Origin: RGIG990 sp045589455 | GTDB lineage: Bacteria > Verrucomicrobiota > Kiritimatiellia > RFP12 > UBA3636 | Reading direction: 5' to 3' | NCBI GenBank assembly: GCA_045589455.1 | Contig: JAZNPC010000031.1 | Location: 1-23,766 of the forward strand | Length of the DNA stretch: 23,766 bases | Shown here: positions 7,902 to 17,730 of the stretch, piece by piece | Position numbering within the stretch: position 1 is the first letter of the stretch | Layout of the letters: every line of letters starts with the position of its first letter | Made by a program: the position numbers and the translations under genes | The notes under the pieces: model-generated | Database searches by the model: none | Told to the model about the DNA's origin: nothing | Seen by the model: only the letters and a program-made list of their open reading frames with translations

Positions 7902-10743
7902 GATTGAAACAATTATTTCTGTTCCACCTGGAGCAGTGAGCCAAGATTATTCAAATATTGGAGCAAACATTGTTTTTGCTGCATCAGACCCTCCTGGTTC
8001 ACAGCTAGGAAGTGGTGGCGGCACCGCCAATATTCTATATGAAGCATGGCAATCAACTCGCCAAGACAATGCTTCCTTTAGAGATTGGCTAAATACAACT
8101 CGCAAGCTTATCATTCATGGAAGCGGTCAGAGCCGCCGTCTACCTGCTTATGCAGCTGAGAGCAAGCTTATGCTTCCTCTACCTCTATTCCCTTCTATGA
8201 AGGGTCAGCATCCAGATCAAAGATTAATCAACCTACAGGAAAGTAGCTGCCGCCATATTGTACGTCATGCACCAGATTCATATCGCATGATTGTTGCCTG
8301 TGGTGATACTCTTGTAACATCGCCTGATGCAATGCCTATCTTCCCTGAAGTTGATGTGCTTATCGCAGGTATTGCGGCTTCTCCAGAGGAAGCTCGAAAT
8401 CATGGCGTAATTTTCTGCCCAGTTGACAATCCTCAAACCCTTACATTCTTCCTTCAGAAACCATCTGTAGAAGAAATCAACAAGCTTTCCACAAAATACA
8501 ATTATTTCCTAGACACTGGTGTATGGCTATTTAGTGCTCGCGCTGTTGAAGTGCTAATGAAAAAATGTGGATGGGATATTGAAAAAGAATGCTTTGAAGG
8601 TGGCAAATGCGGTTACTACGAGCTATTTGACAAATTTGGTACAGCACTTGGCGAAATTGCTCAAAGTGATGACCATGAGATTAACCAGCTTACTTGCGCC
8701 GTATTACCATTAAACAGCGGTAAATTCTTCCATTTTGGAACAAATCGTAGTGTACTAAGCTCAGTAGCACAGCTATCACACCCAGCTGAAGACCGCCGCG
8801 CATTTGGTCATACTGCTAGCGACAAGGCTCAAAGCACAGTAGTACTTCACTCCTCTGTAAAGGCAAACATTAGTAACTGCCATAATCTTTGGATTGAAAA
8901 TTCAATTATACCAGAAAGCTGGAATTTAATCGGCTCAAATGTAATTACAGGCGTCAGCTGCGAAATACCAAACGTTAGATTGCCTATTGGCACTTGTGTT
9001 GATATGTGTGGTGTAATTGGTTCTGCAGAATCTGCTCTTCGCATCTATGGCTTTGACGATACCTTTAAGGGAAATATTGAAGACTCTTCAACACTATACC
9101 TAGGTATTCCAATTTGTGATTGGTTTGAGGCTAGAAACTTAAATCCTACAGATTTAGGATTTAATGGTGACATACAAAATGTACCTCTATTCCCTTTAGC
9201 AAAAACGCCAGAAGACATGTCAAAACTCATAGCTTGGTTTACTACAAATCCAAATGATACTGAAGCTCGTGATATTTGGCTAAAATCAATACGTGTTTCT
9301 GCAACAGATTTGGTACAAACCTGTGATTTAACAAGTCGAACAGCTCAACGCAAAAAATTGGTTAAAGAGCAAATTGCAAATCTTTCAGAATCACAGCTCC
9401 AAGAGCTATTCCAAATTACCGACCTCAATGCTCTAGCACAACTAGACATTAAAATTCCAATTGAAAAACTAGAGCAACAAAATAGCTCCCTCCCTCTTGT
9501 ACATGCTTACATGTATGAGGCGGCAAAGAATAATGACGATAAGCTTACAGACAAAGCCTTCAACACATTGCGCAAGCTTATGATTGATGATATGGCCCTA
9601 AAGAAGGTGCGCCCTGTGCGCAATATTCTTGATGACCAAATCATTTGGGGCCGCTCCCCTGCTCGTCTTGACTTTGCAGGTGGTTGGTCAGACACACCTC
9701 CTTTCTGTCTAGAAAATGGTGGCAGAGTGCTAAATGTGGCTGTTAACCTAAATGGGCAGCCTCCTATTCAAACCTTCGTACGCATCTGCACAACACCTCA
9801 CATTGTTATCCGTAGCATTGACTTAGGCATTGCTGAAACAATTAAAACATATGAGGAGCTCACTTCTACCTCTGAGCTTGGTGGCTTTAGCATTGCACGT
9901 GCAGCACTACGTCTATCTGGCTTTGATCCAAACTTCCATGTTAATGGTGGCTATGAATCTCTTGAAAAGCAGTTAATGACAGAGTTTGGTGGTGGTATTG
10001 AACTATCAATGCTTGCAGCAATTCCTAAAGGATCGGGGCTTGGAACAAGCAGCATTCTTTCTGCAACAATCCTTGGCGTTTTAGGTGAGGTATGCAGCCA
10101 CAATTGGTCTGCAAATGAAATCTTTGCTCGCACATCTGTACTTGAACAGATTCTTTCCTCTGGTGGTGGTTGGCAGGATCAGGTTGGAGGCATCTATCCA
10201 AGCCTGAAGTTAACAACCACAAGTGCAGATTTATCACAACTACCAGATGTTCATTGGCTACCTGAAAAGGTATTTGCAGAGGCTATCAATTCTGGTAGAG
10301 CAATGCTCTATTACACAGGTATCACACGCGTAGCTCGTAATATTCTCGCAGAAATTGTTAAGTCTATTTTCCTTAACAAAGCAGAAACAATGTCTATTAT
10401 CAACGACATTTCTTTAAATGCAAGCTTTATTGCTGAAGCACTACAGCGTAATGACACAGCAAGCTTTGACGAAGGCATTCGCCGTAGTTGGCAATTAAAT
10501 AGAGAGCTAGACAAGGGTACTTGTCCTCCTGCTATCAAAGAAATAATGGACCAAATTGCTCCATTTAAACCAGCTTGCAAGCTTCTCGGCGCTGGCGGTG
10601 GCGGATATATGCTAATTTTAGCAAAGGACACAGCCTCCGCAGCTGCAATCCGAGAATCACTAACAGAAAAAGCACCAAATCCACGTGCTCGCTTTGTTGA
10701 TCTTGAAATATCCCATACTGGCCTACAAATCACTCGAAGCTAA
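7891..10743 (+). CDS. fkp: Bifunctional fucokinase / L-fucose-1-phosphate guanylyltransferase
   Basis: Fkp turns free L-fucose into fucose-1-phosphate and then GDP-fucose, the donor for fucosylated surface glycans. In Bacteroides it serves a salvage route. The 950-residue product matches the usual length (949 in B. fragilis). The N-terminal pyrophosphorylase has SQLGSGGGTANIL (loop at about residues 41-47). A beta-helix-like linker follows. The C-terminal GHMP kinase has RLDFAGGWSDTPPF (about 592-605), the ATP loop KGSGLGTSS (about 713-721), SGGGWQDQVGG and LLGAGGGGYM. The frame stays open 168 bases further upstream, but that part overlaps the previous gene and does not look like Fkp. The ATG at 7891 is preceded by AAGAGG nine bases upstream. 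Translation is probably coupled to the previous gene. No separate fucose permease or isomerase is seen. Confidence 0.95.
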   Translation: MNGKIETIISVPPGAVSQDYSNIGANIVFAASDPPGSQLGSGGGTANILYEAWQSTRQDNASFRDWLNTTRKLIIHGSGQSRRLPAYAAESKLMLPLPLFPSMKGQHPDQRLINLQESSCRHIVRHAPDSYRMIVACGDTLVTSPDAMPIFPEVDVLIAGIAASPEEARNHGVIFCPVDNPQTLTFFLQKPSVEEINKLSTKYNYFLDTGVWLFSARAVEVLMKKCGWDIEKECFEGGKCGYYELFDKFGTALGEIAQSDDHEINQLTCAVLPLNSGKFFHFGTNRSVLSSVAQLSHPAEDRRAFGHTASDKAQSTVVLHSSVKANISNCHNLWIENSIIPESWNLIGSNVITGVSCEIPNVRLPIGTCVDMCGVIGSAESALRIYGFDDTFKGNIEDSSTLYLGIPICDWFEARNLNPTDLGFNGDIQNVPLFPLAKTPEDMSKLIAWFTTNPNDTEARDIWLKSIRVSATDLVQTCDLTSRTAQRKKLVKEQIANLSESQLQELFQITDLNALAQLDIKIPIEKLEQQNSSLPLVHAYMYEAAKNNDDKLTDKAFNTLRKLMIDDMALKKVRPVRNILDDQIIWGRSPARLDFAGGWSDTPPFCLENGGRVLNVAVNLNGQPPIQTFVRICTTPHIVIRSIDLGIAETIKTYEELTSTSELGGFSIARAALRLSGFDPNFHVNGGYESLEKQLMTEFGGGIELSMLAAIPKGSGLGTSSILSATILGVLGEVCSHNWSANEIFARTSVLEQILSSGGGWQDQVGGIYPSLKLTTTSADLSQLPDVHWLPEKVFAEAINSGRAMLYYTGITRVARNILAEIVKSIFLNKAETMSIINDISLNASFIAEALQRNDTASFDEGIRRSWQLNRELDKGTCPPAIKEIMDQIAPFKPACKLLGAGGGGYMLILAKDTASAAAIRESLTEKAPNPRARFVDLEISHTGLQITRS

Positions 10744-10748
10744 TATCT

Positions 10749-11495
10749 ATGCGACAGACTCTTGTTAAGCCTATTATTTGTGCTACTACTCTAATAGTAG
10801 CGAGTATGTCTCTCAATGCGCGTGTCTTTATCCCCGATAATAATGACATACGCATTGTTGGCATTCCTATGCTTAAGCAAGAAGGCTCTGGTTATTGCGC
10901 TCCAGCAACCCTAGCTATGGCCCTTGAGTATAAAAACATGCTAGTAGATCAAGCAACCATTGCTAAATGGGCTCAGTCCTCCAATGATACCGGAACAGAT
11001 ATCGAAGGAATGTACGATGCTATCAACTCTAGAAGCGACGAGCTTAATGTAAAAATAACGCCAATTATTGATTTCAATATTGAGCGAATTCGTGACACAG
11101 TAAACGAATATAACTCCATCGCAATCAAGCAAAATAAACCAATTTTGCAAATTAATGCTAATGAAGATATTTATCTTGCTGAATTATTTAAAGATGCCGA
11201 CATAACCATACTACGTGAGACTGTTGGCTTTTTTGAAAGAAGAAGATTTGCTAAATCAATTCGAGAAGCTATTAGCGATGATAAACCCATTCTATGGGGT
11301 ATGATTTTAGGTGTTGCTCCAGAAGAAAAGCTTCCTGCATCTGCAAATGGTGGACACATGCGTTTAATTATCGGCATTTCAAGCGATAATGAATATATTT
11401 TCTATTGTGACCCATGGGGAGAAGAGCATGCAAAGAAAAAAATGCCACTTATAGATGCTGCTGCTGTAACCTTCTCCCTACATTGTGTTGAATAA
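10749..11495 (+). CDS. Secreted C39-like cysteine peptidase
   Basis: This is a predicted papain-fold cysteine peptidase of the C39-like group. The 248-residue product has an N-terminal signal peptide (about residues 1-24, hydrophobic stretch IICATTLIVASMSL). A conserved IPMLKQEGSGYCAPATLAM block follows with the likely nucleophile Cys50. His203 in NGGHMRLIIG and Asp221 in YCDPWG complete a plausible Cys-His-Asp triad. It begins 5 bases after the fkp stop with no Shine-Dalgarno site, so it is probably translationally coupled. There is no ABC exporter next to it, so a bacteriocin-leader peptidase role is unlikely; a general periplasmic or surface protease or amidase is more plausible. The substrate is unknown. 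Confidence 0.8.
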   Translation: MRQTLVKPIICATTLIVASMSLNARVFIPDNNDIRIVGIPMLKQEGSGYCAPATLAMALEYKNMLVDQATIAKWAQSSNDTGTDIEGMYDAINSRSDELNVKITPIIDFNIERIRDTVNEYNSIAIKQNKPILQINANEDIYLAELFKDADITILRETVGFFERRRFAKSIREAISDDKPILWGMILGVAPEEKLPASANGGHMRLIIGISSDNEYIFYCDPWGEEHAKKKMPLIDAAAVTFSLHCVE

Positions 11496-11524
11496 CATAA
11501 CAAACAACCCTTTATGGCAACTAT

Positions 11525-14221
11525 ATGTACAAATTTGAATTAAAGGATTTTCCTACTCCTCCATTTAAAATTAAACACGTTGACCTTTCACTCAGCTTCT
11601 TTGACACATATGTCGAGGGCTCTGAAGTTTTAACTCTTGTTGCGCCAGAAGCTCCTACAAAAAGCATCATACTAGATGCGCAAGATTTGACTATTTCAAG
11701 TGCAGCATTTGCTGCTAGTAAAGATTTTTCAGACTCAAAGCCACTTAGCTTTTTATATAACAAAAAAGAGAATAAACTTGAGCTGTTTTTCCCTTCTCCT
11801 GTAGGCAACAATGCCACAATCTACATAAGGATTGATGCAATTTGTCGCCCAACAGATAATATCTTAGAAGGACTCTATTTTGATGTTGCTCCTGAAGGCG
11901 CACCTCCACAAATAATTTCACAATGCCAGCAATGGGGCTTTCAGCGCATTATGCCATTTATTGATGACTGCAGAGCAAAATGCACATGGCGCACCACTAT
12001 TGAAGCAAACTCTGCATATACACATCTTATCTCTAATGGAGATGTTTGCAAAGAGACGAACCCTAATGGAATTCCTGTTCCTTTAGCAAGCGACTCTTCT
12101 CGTAAAAGCATAACATATGTGAACAATATTCCTATGCCTCCATACCTATTTGTTGCAGCAGTAGGCACATGGGAAGAAGTAAGTGATTTTGTTGAGCTAC
12201 CAAATGGGCGCAAGGTAAAGCTAGAATACCTTGTACCACCAGGCAAAGCGAGTGGAGCAAAGCTACCTCTTGAGATTCTAAAGGCAGCAGTTGTATGGCA
12301 AGCAAGGCGACTCAACTATGAATACCTCCGCGAATGCTATCGCACCATCTGCATGGAGAAATCTAATTTTGGTGGTATGGAGAACGTGGGCAATACCACT
12401 ATTATTACAGAGGCTGCTATTATTGATCAATGGACCACAGATGCTCGCCTAGTTTATGCGAATGCAGTAATTGTGCACGAGTTTGAGCACAATCATTGTG
12501 GCAGTGATGTTACTATGGCAACCCCATTTGATATGTGGCTAAATGAGGCCTTTACCGTAAATATTGAGCGCGAATATCAGGCAGAGGTGTTTGGGGCAGA
12601 ATATATGCGCCTATATGAGCTTGATAGCATCCGAGATCCTTCTCGTGGACCACTCTATGAGACAGAGACTGGTGCAGCTGGACGCATCGTTCGCACGGGC
12701 TTTGATCACCCAGATGATGTTGTTGACGGCACCACATATGTAAAGGCACCTGAGGTGCTTGACATTCTTGCTAAGATTATAGGCAAAGAAGCATATGAAC
12801 GTGGAACGACTAAATATTTTGAGCGCTACTTTGGTGGCAATGCAAGCACAGCGGATTTCCTCCGTTGCATTGCAGAAGAAGCTCCCGATGGTTACGATAT
12901 TTATTCTATTCTAGATTTCTGGCTACACTATGCCACATATCCTGTGCTAACACTAGGATGGGAGCGCGATGCAAGTGATTCATCAAAGCTAAACATCGTA
13001 CACACTGCCACACCAAGCTTCTGTGGCGAAGCTATTCCTGAAGGCGTTGTATGTCATATTCCAATGACCTTTACTCCATGCGCAGAAGATGGCTCAGCAT
13101 GTGGACCAACCCAAGAGACCGTTCTAACTCTAACTCAAGGTAAGGATGGCATCATACACACTGCCACACCAACCTTGCAGTGCGACTGCGAGCGCCTTGC
13201 ATATGTGGATTACCATCCTGAGCTACCATTCTTTGGGCGTCTTACAATCACATCGCTTTCACAAGAGGCAATGCGCACAGCAATTCTTCACTCAAGCAAT
13301 CCTGTGCTCCGTGCAGAGCTAATGCACATGTACACTGACGCTCAGTGTATCGCATTTATTGATGGTAAAGCACCTAGCAAAGAATGGCTAGAGCTATTCC
13401 CTGCTCTACTTAATGACCCTGCCACATTAATTAAGGCAAGACTTCTTTCGGTGAGCGAGACCTTCCTTTCAAGCGAGTATTTAAACGCGCCTGAGAAACG
13501 TCACGCTGCTGCAAAGTCATTACGCAAGGCTGTGGCAGAGTCTATTGGAGAAGAGACATTGCTTGAAGCGCTTAAGCGCGAAATGGCTACTACTAACGAA
13601 GCAGAGCCATGCTTTAGTGAGCTTCCTAAGCTTATTCCACAGCGTTCCTTGCGCTCTGCTATTGCACAGCTACTTGCAGCATTAGGCACAGACTCTGCCA
13701 CAAAGGCAATCGCTGATGCATTCCATGCTGCCACAAATATTACAGACAAGCTTAACTATGCTAGTGCATTAAATAAGTGCGATAGCAAGCATAGAAAATC
13801 TGTTATTAATGAGCTTGGTAAAATATGCCGTCCGCACATTGCAGCATATAGTGCATATTTACGCATTTTAGGTGGAGGAGAACACCCTGCCACAATTGAT
13901 GAGCTTATGACAGAAGCCAAGGGTGGTTGCTTCTCTCCTTCGCACCCAACACATAGCCGTGCGCTATATGGTTGCTTCACAGCAAACAATTCGATGATTT
14001 GGTTAGACGAAGGACTAGCATTAGCAAAGCAGCTAATCCTAGAGCTAGCAGAGCTCAATGAGTATGTTGCTCTCGTAGTAATTGCTCCTCTACTCATTGC
14101 ACAGAAGCTTGATGAGCCACTTCGTGGCAAGGTCATTGAGACACTACAAACGATCTTTAAGGAGCTAGAAGCAAAGCCAGGCTGCCACTCACTAAAGGCG
14201 AAGCTAAAGCTCGCCATTTAA
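11525..14221 (+). CDS. pepN: M1 family aminopeptidase (PepN type)
   Basis: A zinc metallopeptidase that removes N-terminal residues from peptides, probably in the cytoplasm because no signal peptide is present. The 898-residue product is close to E. coli PepN (870). It has an N-terminal beta domain, the exopeptidase motif GGMEN (residues 283-287), the zinc site HEFEHN (His318, His322) with the third ligand Glu341 in WLNEAFT, then a beta-sandwich domain and a long helical C-terminal domain. The HExxHN and WLNEA pattern fits the PepN branch. The start follows the C39-like gene by 29 bases. It is the last gene of the run that starts at ribD. It contains eight of the twelve CTGCCACA words described separately, six of them in one frame encoding Ala-Thr. 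Confidence 0.94.
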   Translation: MYKFELKDFPTPPFKIKHVDLSLSFFDTYVEGSEVLTLVAPEAPTKSIILDAQDLTISSAAFAASKDFSDSKPLSFLYNKKENKLELFFPSPVGNNATIYIRIDAICRPTDNILEGLYFDVAPEGAPPQIISQCQQWGFQRIMPFIDDCRAKCTWRTTIEANSAYTHLISNGDVCKETNPNGIPVPLASDSSRKSITYVNNIPMPPYLFVAAVGTWEEVSDFVELPNGRKVKLEYLVPPGKASGAKLPLEILKAAVVWQARRLNYEYLRECYRTICMEKSNFGGMENVGNTTIITEAAIIDQWTTDARLVYANAVIVHEFEHNHCGSDVTMATPFDMWLNEAFTVNIEREYQAEVFGAEYMRLYELDSIRDPSRGPLYETETGAAGRIVRTGFDHPDDVVDGTTYVKAPEVLDILAKIIGKEAYERGTTKYFERYFGGNASTADFLRCIAEEAPDGYDIYSILDFWLHYATYPVLTLGWERDASDSSKLNIVHTATPSFCGEAIPEGVVCHIPMTFTPCAEDGSACGPTQETVLTLTQGKDGIIHTATPTLQCDCERLAYVDYHPELPFFGRLTITSLSQEAMRTAILHSSNPVLRAELMHMYTDAQCIAFIDGKAPSKEWLELFPALLNDPATLIKARLLSVSETFLSSEYLNAPEKRHAAAKSLRKAVAESIGEETLLEALKREMATTNEAEPCFSELPKLIPQRSLRSAIAQLLAALGTDSATKAIADAFHAATNITDKLNYASALNKCDSKHRKSVINELGKICRPHIAAYSAYLRILGGGEHPATIDELMTEAKGGCFSPSHPTHSRALYGCFTANNSMIWLDEGLALAKQLILELAELNEYVALVVIAPLLIAQKLDEPLRGKVIETLQTIFKELEAKPGCHSLKAKLKLAI

Positions 14222-14343
14222 AACAATACAATAATACAACAATCAACAACCAATAAATAATGGAGCGAGTTATATTGAAGCTTTCCTTTCTGCTCCTATG
14301 ATTGCTGTTCTTTAGCAGACGTCTTATGTGTTTTGCTACCACT

Positions 14344-15438
14344 CTACCTTAGCTTAATTACCTTGGCAGGCTCGCGGCTATCGCAGATGTAATAGGTAAC
14401 AGTTACACCTTCGTCAGAAACATCCATTGTTGCATAACCGGCAGAGTCTTTAGCAAAGAAATACTCCTTAATGCCAGATTTAAAACTATCCAGTACAAAC
14501 AGCTCTGTTTCTGCCTTACCATAAAGTCTCCTTACATTTGAGCCAATATCTTCTGGCGTTGTAGCAATAACATCTAATTCCTTTGGAGAATCTTCCTTCC
14601 AAACACTATTAACCATTAATTGTGTAATAGAACCAAATTCATCAACATACTTGCAGTAAGCAAAGGCATGAACATGACCTGTTAAAACGATAACATTGTT
14701 CTCTGCAAACACCTTGCGCATTTCATCACGGCGCTCATTTACCTTACCTCCATACAAGCCATACGTCACTCCCCATGCATCCCAAGGTAGTACGGCACCA
14801 TGAGTGACAACAAACTTGTAGCGTGCATCTGCATGCTCTTCAAATGCTTTCTTTATTACACTTGTGGATGGATTATTAAAATCAACTATGACATACAAAT
14901 CCTCTTTATGTCGAAAAGCAAAGGTTGATCTTTTGACCTCAACATCTGCATTAATCGGAGGAAGCCTCAACTCCTCTGTCATGCGTCCTGGCATGTATCT
15001 TTCATACGCTCCACGTGCATCAACTCCGCGAACATCGTGGTTACCTGCTGCAGTTATAAATGGAAGCCCAGGCATTGTCCTCTTGAAATAATCAATTGTG
15101 TCCTTTAACATCCTTGTGTGGACCTCTGGGTCCCCACAGTCGCCTTGAATTAAGTCACCTAGTTGTAGCACAAATGATGTATTAGGTGTCTTTTTGCTAT
15201 ATGCAGAAGCAACTAGCCTTGGACAACGCTCCTTCCACATTGCCGCATTTCTAGCAAACTCTTTTTCAATTACAGCAGATGGCTTTCTTCCATTTTCATA
15301 GCAGGCGCTATGATATACCTCTTTATCTGTATCATAATGAGTATCGCCAAGTAAAAGTACGCGATAGCTTTCTGCATGAAGGACTGTTCCTAAGCATAGC
15401 ACCACTAAAAACACGACACTACACAACAAGTTTTTCAT
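14344..15438 (-). CDS. Secreted calcineurin-like metallophosphoesterase
   Basis: A predicted periplasmic or surface phosphatase/phosphodiesterase with a two-metal centre. The 364-residue product begins with a signal peptide (about residues 1-22, ending VLHA). It contains the full calcineurin-like motif set in order: GDTHYD (31-36), GDLIQGD (94-100), GNHDVRG (132-138), THG (His213) and GHVHAF (254-259). A distal beta-rich C-terminus follows. The start is supported by GGAGGT nine bases upstream. It is the last gene of the minus-strand operon, 56 bases after the glycosyltransferase. The motifs do not fix the substrate: phosphomonoesters, nucleotides or glycan phosphates are all possible. No terminator is obvious in the convergent gap with the M1 peptidase. 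Confidence 0.9.
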   Translation of the reverse strand: MKNLLCSVVFLVVLCLGTVLHAESYRVLLLGDTHYDTDKEVYHSACYENGRKPSAVIEKEFARNAAMWKERCPRLVASAYSKKTPNTSFVLQLGDLIQGDCGDPEVHTRMLKDTIDYFKRTMPGLPFITAAGNHDVRGVDARGAYERYMPGRMTEELRLPPINADVEVKRSTFAFRHKEDLYVIVDFNNPSTSVIKKAFEEHADARYKFVVTHGAVLPWDAWGVTYGLYGGKVNERRDEMRKVFAENNVIVLTGHVHAFAYCKYVDEFGSITQLMVNSVWKEDSPKELDVIATTPEDIGSNVRRLYGKAETELFVLDSFKSGIKEYFFAKDSAGYATMDVSDEGVTVTYYICDSREPAKVIKLR

Positions 15439-15494
15439 CTTTTTGATACCTCCATTTAATAGTAGTTATAGCTATTGCATTAATTAGAACAAAC

Positions 15495-16343
15495 TCACTT
15501 CAGTTTTTGTGTGCAAGCTCTTGAATTGGCTCGGAATGCTGCCCACTGCCCTCTACATGCATAAAGAAATATTCCGCTAAACAAGAAAAGCAATCGATAA
15601 AAGAAAACCCCTCGTGCGCATTTCTTGATATATAGCATTTGTCCACGACGATAGTTATAAACCTTATTGTATGCCTGAGATCCAATTGCAGCTGACCCAT
15701 AATGACGAATAGGTGTGCCCTCAGCAACAGCTAGCTTCCAGCCTGCTTTCTTTACACGATATGAGAATTCTGCATCCTCAAAAAAGAAAAAGAAATCTGT
15801 ATCTAATAAACCAACCTGATCTATTACTTCTTTACGAATCAAGAGGCTTGCACCGCATAGATAATCATAGTTGTCGCCTGGTTTTGGTAAGAAAGGAGTA
15901 TACAATGGGAAGCCCATTAGCTGGCCACCAGAAACAACCTTTCCTGCCATTGCTCCTGCACTTTGAAGCATATCACACCCTGCCACACCGCACTTTTCAT
16001 CCTTATATAATGCAGCTAATAACACCTCAAGAGCATTGGCATCACACTCTGTGTCATTATTGAGTAGCCATATTGCATCATATTCATAGCCTTTTTCTTG
16101 GATATATTTATAACCAAAGCCATTTCCACCAGCAAAGCCAAGATTTACACCTGAGCTTATTACCTCTGCATTTGGACACACTGCCACAAGCTCTTCAAAG
16201 CTATGAGCTGTTGAACCATTATCAACGACTATTATACGAAGTTGATCTGCATTAGTTAACTGAGCCAAGGAAGCGCAGCACTTTTCTGTAAAGGCTAGAC
16301 CATTCCAATTTAACATAATTGCAATAACTTTTTTGTTTTTCAT
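15495..16343 (-). CDS. Glycosyltransferase family 2 (rhamnosyltransferase-like)
   Basis: A GT-A fold enzyme that moves a sugar from a nucleotide donor onto a growing glycan at the cytoplasmic face of the membrane. The 282-residue product has the WbbL-like signature: LNWNG near the start (11-15), VVDNGST (39-45), NLGFAGGNGFG (67-77), the metal-binding LLNNDTE (93-99), a CGASLLIRKEVID segment, and the FFFEDAEFSYRVKKAGW motif. A hydrophobic stretch near the C-terminus (LLFLFSGIFLYA) may anchor it. GGAG nine bases upstream supports the start, 15 bases after the TonB-like gene. Similar proteins add rhamnose or other deoxysugars to O-antigen or cell-wall polymers; the actual donor is unknown. A GDP-fucose source (Fkp) is encoded nearby, but a link is speculative. 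Confidence 0.9.
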   Translation of the reverse strand: MKNKKVIAIMLNWNGLAFTEKCCASLAQLTNADQLRIIVVDNGSTAHSFEELVAVCPNAEVISSGVNLGFAGGNGFGYKYIQEKGYEYDAIWLLNNDTECDANALEVLLAALYKDEKCGVAGCDMLQSAGAMAGKVVSGGQLMGFPLYTPFLPKPGDNYDYLCGASLLIRKEVIDQVGLLDTDFFFFFEDAEFSYRVKKAGWKLAVAEGTPIRHYGSAAIGSQAYNKVYNYRRGQMLYIKKCARGVFFYRLLFLFSGIFLYACRGQWAAFRANSRACTQKLK

Positions 16344-16358
16344 TTTTAGTTACTCCAA

Positions 16359-17150
16359 TTATGGCAAGTTCCAAGAAACGCCAACATTCATTGCTCTATT
16401 AGAATTTTGTCTACCCAAATGCAAAGCTAATAGCTTACCTTCCAACTCTCGTCGTAATGTAGAATCTATTACATCTTCCGAATAGATAACAACATTAGAA
16501 ACAAAACCATCAGCTCCAACAGTAAGAACAACCTCTAGACTACCTGACAACCAACCATATTTACGCATTAACGGCTCAATTTTTGGCATTACGCTAGCTG
16601 GTATATTATTTGGCAAGGCCCAATAAATATGAGTCCCTTCTTGGCTCCCAACACTTGCATTACTTGTTTCGTTACTTAGTGATGCATTATTTAACAAAGA
16701 CCCAACAGAAAGCTGAGGCTTTTCTATATTTTCAATAGTATCTATAGGAGCGAAATCTGTTACTAGTAAACGTTCTAAAGCATTATCATTATTCAATTCT
16801 ACACGAGGAGCAGCCTGCGCGTCTCCTGGTTCATATTCAAAAAAATATAATACATCGTTTCTTGTTCCTATATCGGAATTTAAGCCAAAAGCAATTAGCT
16901 CTGGATTATTTGATGAATCAAGCTCTGGTGCAGGAATATAACCAACTCTAAATTTGTGTTGTTGAGCGATTCTTTCTTCTTTAGTAGATTTTGCCGCATT
17001 TTCTGCCATTGTTTTTGCTTCTAACACGGGAGTAGGACGCATAGACAACCATACAACAACTACTAGCATCAAAAAGAACACTAGTACTACTATGGTATCT
17101 AGATAAAGCGAATAAAATTTTCGCCTATACTTTGCGCCATTATTTTTCAT
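16359..17150 (-). CDS. TonB-like energy transducer protein
   Basis: A predicted single-pass inner-membrane protein that reaches into the periplasm and works with the ExbB/ExbD-like pair encoded just upstream. The 263-residue product has a short basic N-terminus, one membrane helix (about residues 18-36, LDTIVVLVFFLMLVVVVWL), a middle region without the usual Pro-rich spacer, and a C-terminal domain that looks like TonB-C: a GSLEVVLTVGADGFVSNVVI strand pair followed by LRRELEGKLLALHLG and a final VGVSWNL strand. The membrane helix lacks the His typical of TonB but has an Asp (Asp18) at its cytoplasmic end. The gene starts 1 base after the ExbD-like stop. It may be a TolA- or TonB-like link to outer-membrane or TPR partners. 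Confidence 0.75.
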   Translation of the reverse strand: MKNNGAKYRRKFYSLYLDTIVVLVFFLMLVVVVWLSMRPTPVLEAKTMAENAAKSTKEERIAQQHKFRVGYIPAPELDSSNNPELIAFGLNSDIGTRNDVLYFFEYEPGDAQAAPRVELNNDNALERLLVTDFAPIDTIENIEKPQLSVGSLLNNASLSNETSNASVGSQEGTHIYWALPNNIPASVMPKIEPLMRKYGWLSGSLEVVLTVGADGFVSNVVIYSEDVIDSTLRRELEGKLLALHLGRQNSNRAMNVGVSWNLP

Positions 17151-17151
17151 A

Positions 17152-17730
17152 TTACTTTGCTTCCTCTACAAAGCATACATTCTCAAGACCCGCATTACGA
17201 AGAACATCTAGTAGCTTCATCGCATCGCCAAGTACGATATCTTTGTCAGCATAAATAAGCGCATTCCTTTGATTATGCGCTATACTTTCTTCCTTGAGTT
17301 TTTTCTCAAAGCTAGCATAGCGATGTGGTAATGATAGATTAAAACGCTCCTCCTTAAAGAAAACAATGACTGCTGGGAGAGTTTGATTATCTACACCTTC
17401 TTCAATATTGCTTATGTTCCCAATATCTAAGTTTTCCATATTGTCAGCGGCTACATCTCTAGAATAGATAGGTCGAGCAGTAATGATAAACCCTGAATTT
17501 AGCCCCGAACTATACTCTGTTGCCATTGGTAGAGAAACCTTTTCACCAGGAACAATACTCAATGCGTGAGAGAAATACACATATGCAAAGGCTAATAAAA
17601 ATAGATTAAACCAAGGCAAAATCAAAAAGAAAAATGAGTATATTTTAACCTTTGGCTTATATTGCGTATAAAACCGGTCACGTCCAAATGACTGTGCCCA
17701 ATTAAAACGTTTTTCTTCTGACTGATTCAT
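17152..17730 (-). CDS. ExbD/TolR-like biopolymer transport protein, atypical
   Basis: ExbD proteins pair with an ExbB/TolQ channel and couple the proton gradient to a periplasmic partner. The 192-residue product has a longer cytoplasmic start than usual, one membrane helix (about residues 33-54), a VSLPMATE segment like the family's LP motif after the helix, and a C-terminal TolR-like domain with ALIYADKDIVLGDAMKLLDVLRNAGLENV. The conserved proton-carrying Asp of the family's TP-(hydrophobic)-ID motif aligns with Asn42 in LPWFNLFLL, so the key residue seems to be missing. The stop of the ExbB-like gene and this start share one base, and AGGAG lies ten bases upstream, so translation is coupled. 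Confidence 0.8.
   Translation of the reverse strand: MNQSEEKRFNWAQSFGRDRFYTQYKPKVKIYSFFFLILPWFNLFLLAFAYVYFSHALSIVPGEKVSLPMATEYSSGLNSGFIITARPIYSRDVAADNMENLDIGNISNIEEGVDNQTLPAVIVFFKEERFNLSLPHRYASFEKKLKEESIAHNQRNALIYADKDIVLGDAMKLLDVLRNAGLENVCFVEEAK

Noticed and set aside
7684..7944. Minus-strand His-rich open frame
   Set aside because: The His residues come from reading GAT/GAC-rich acidic codons of the plus-strand gene on the other strand (ATC/CAT). It is a shadow of the acidic tail, not a metal-binding protein.
12371..12385. GGMEN instead of GAMEN in the M1 peptidase as an active-site change
   Set aside because: The second position varies within the M1 family (leukotriene A4 hydrolase also has GGMEN), so it is not abnormal.
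14222..14343. Bidirectional terminator between the convergent operons
   Set aside because: Only weak stems (for example TGCT/AGCA) without a T-run are present, so no terminator is called.
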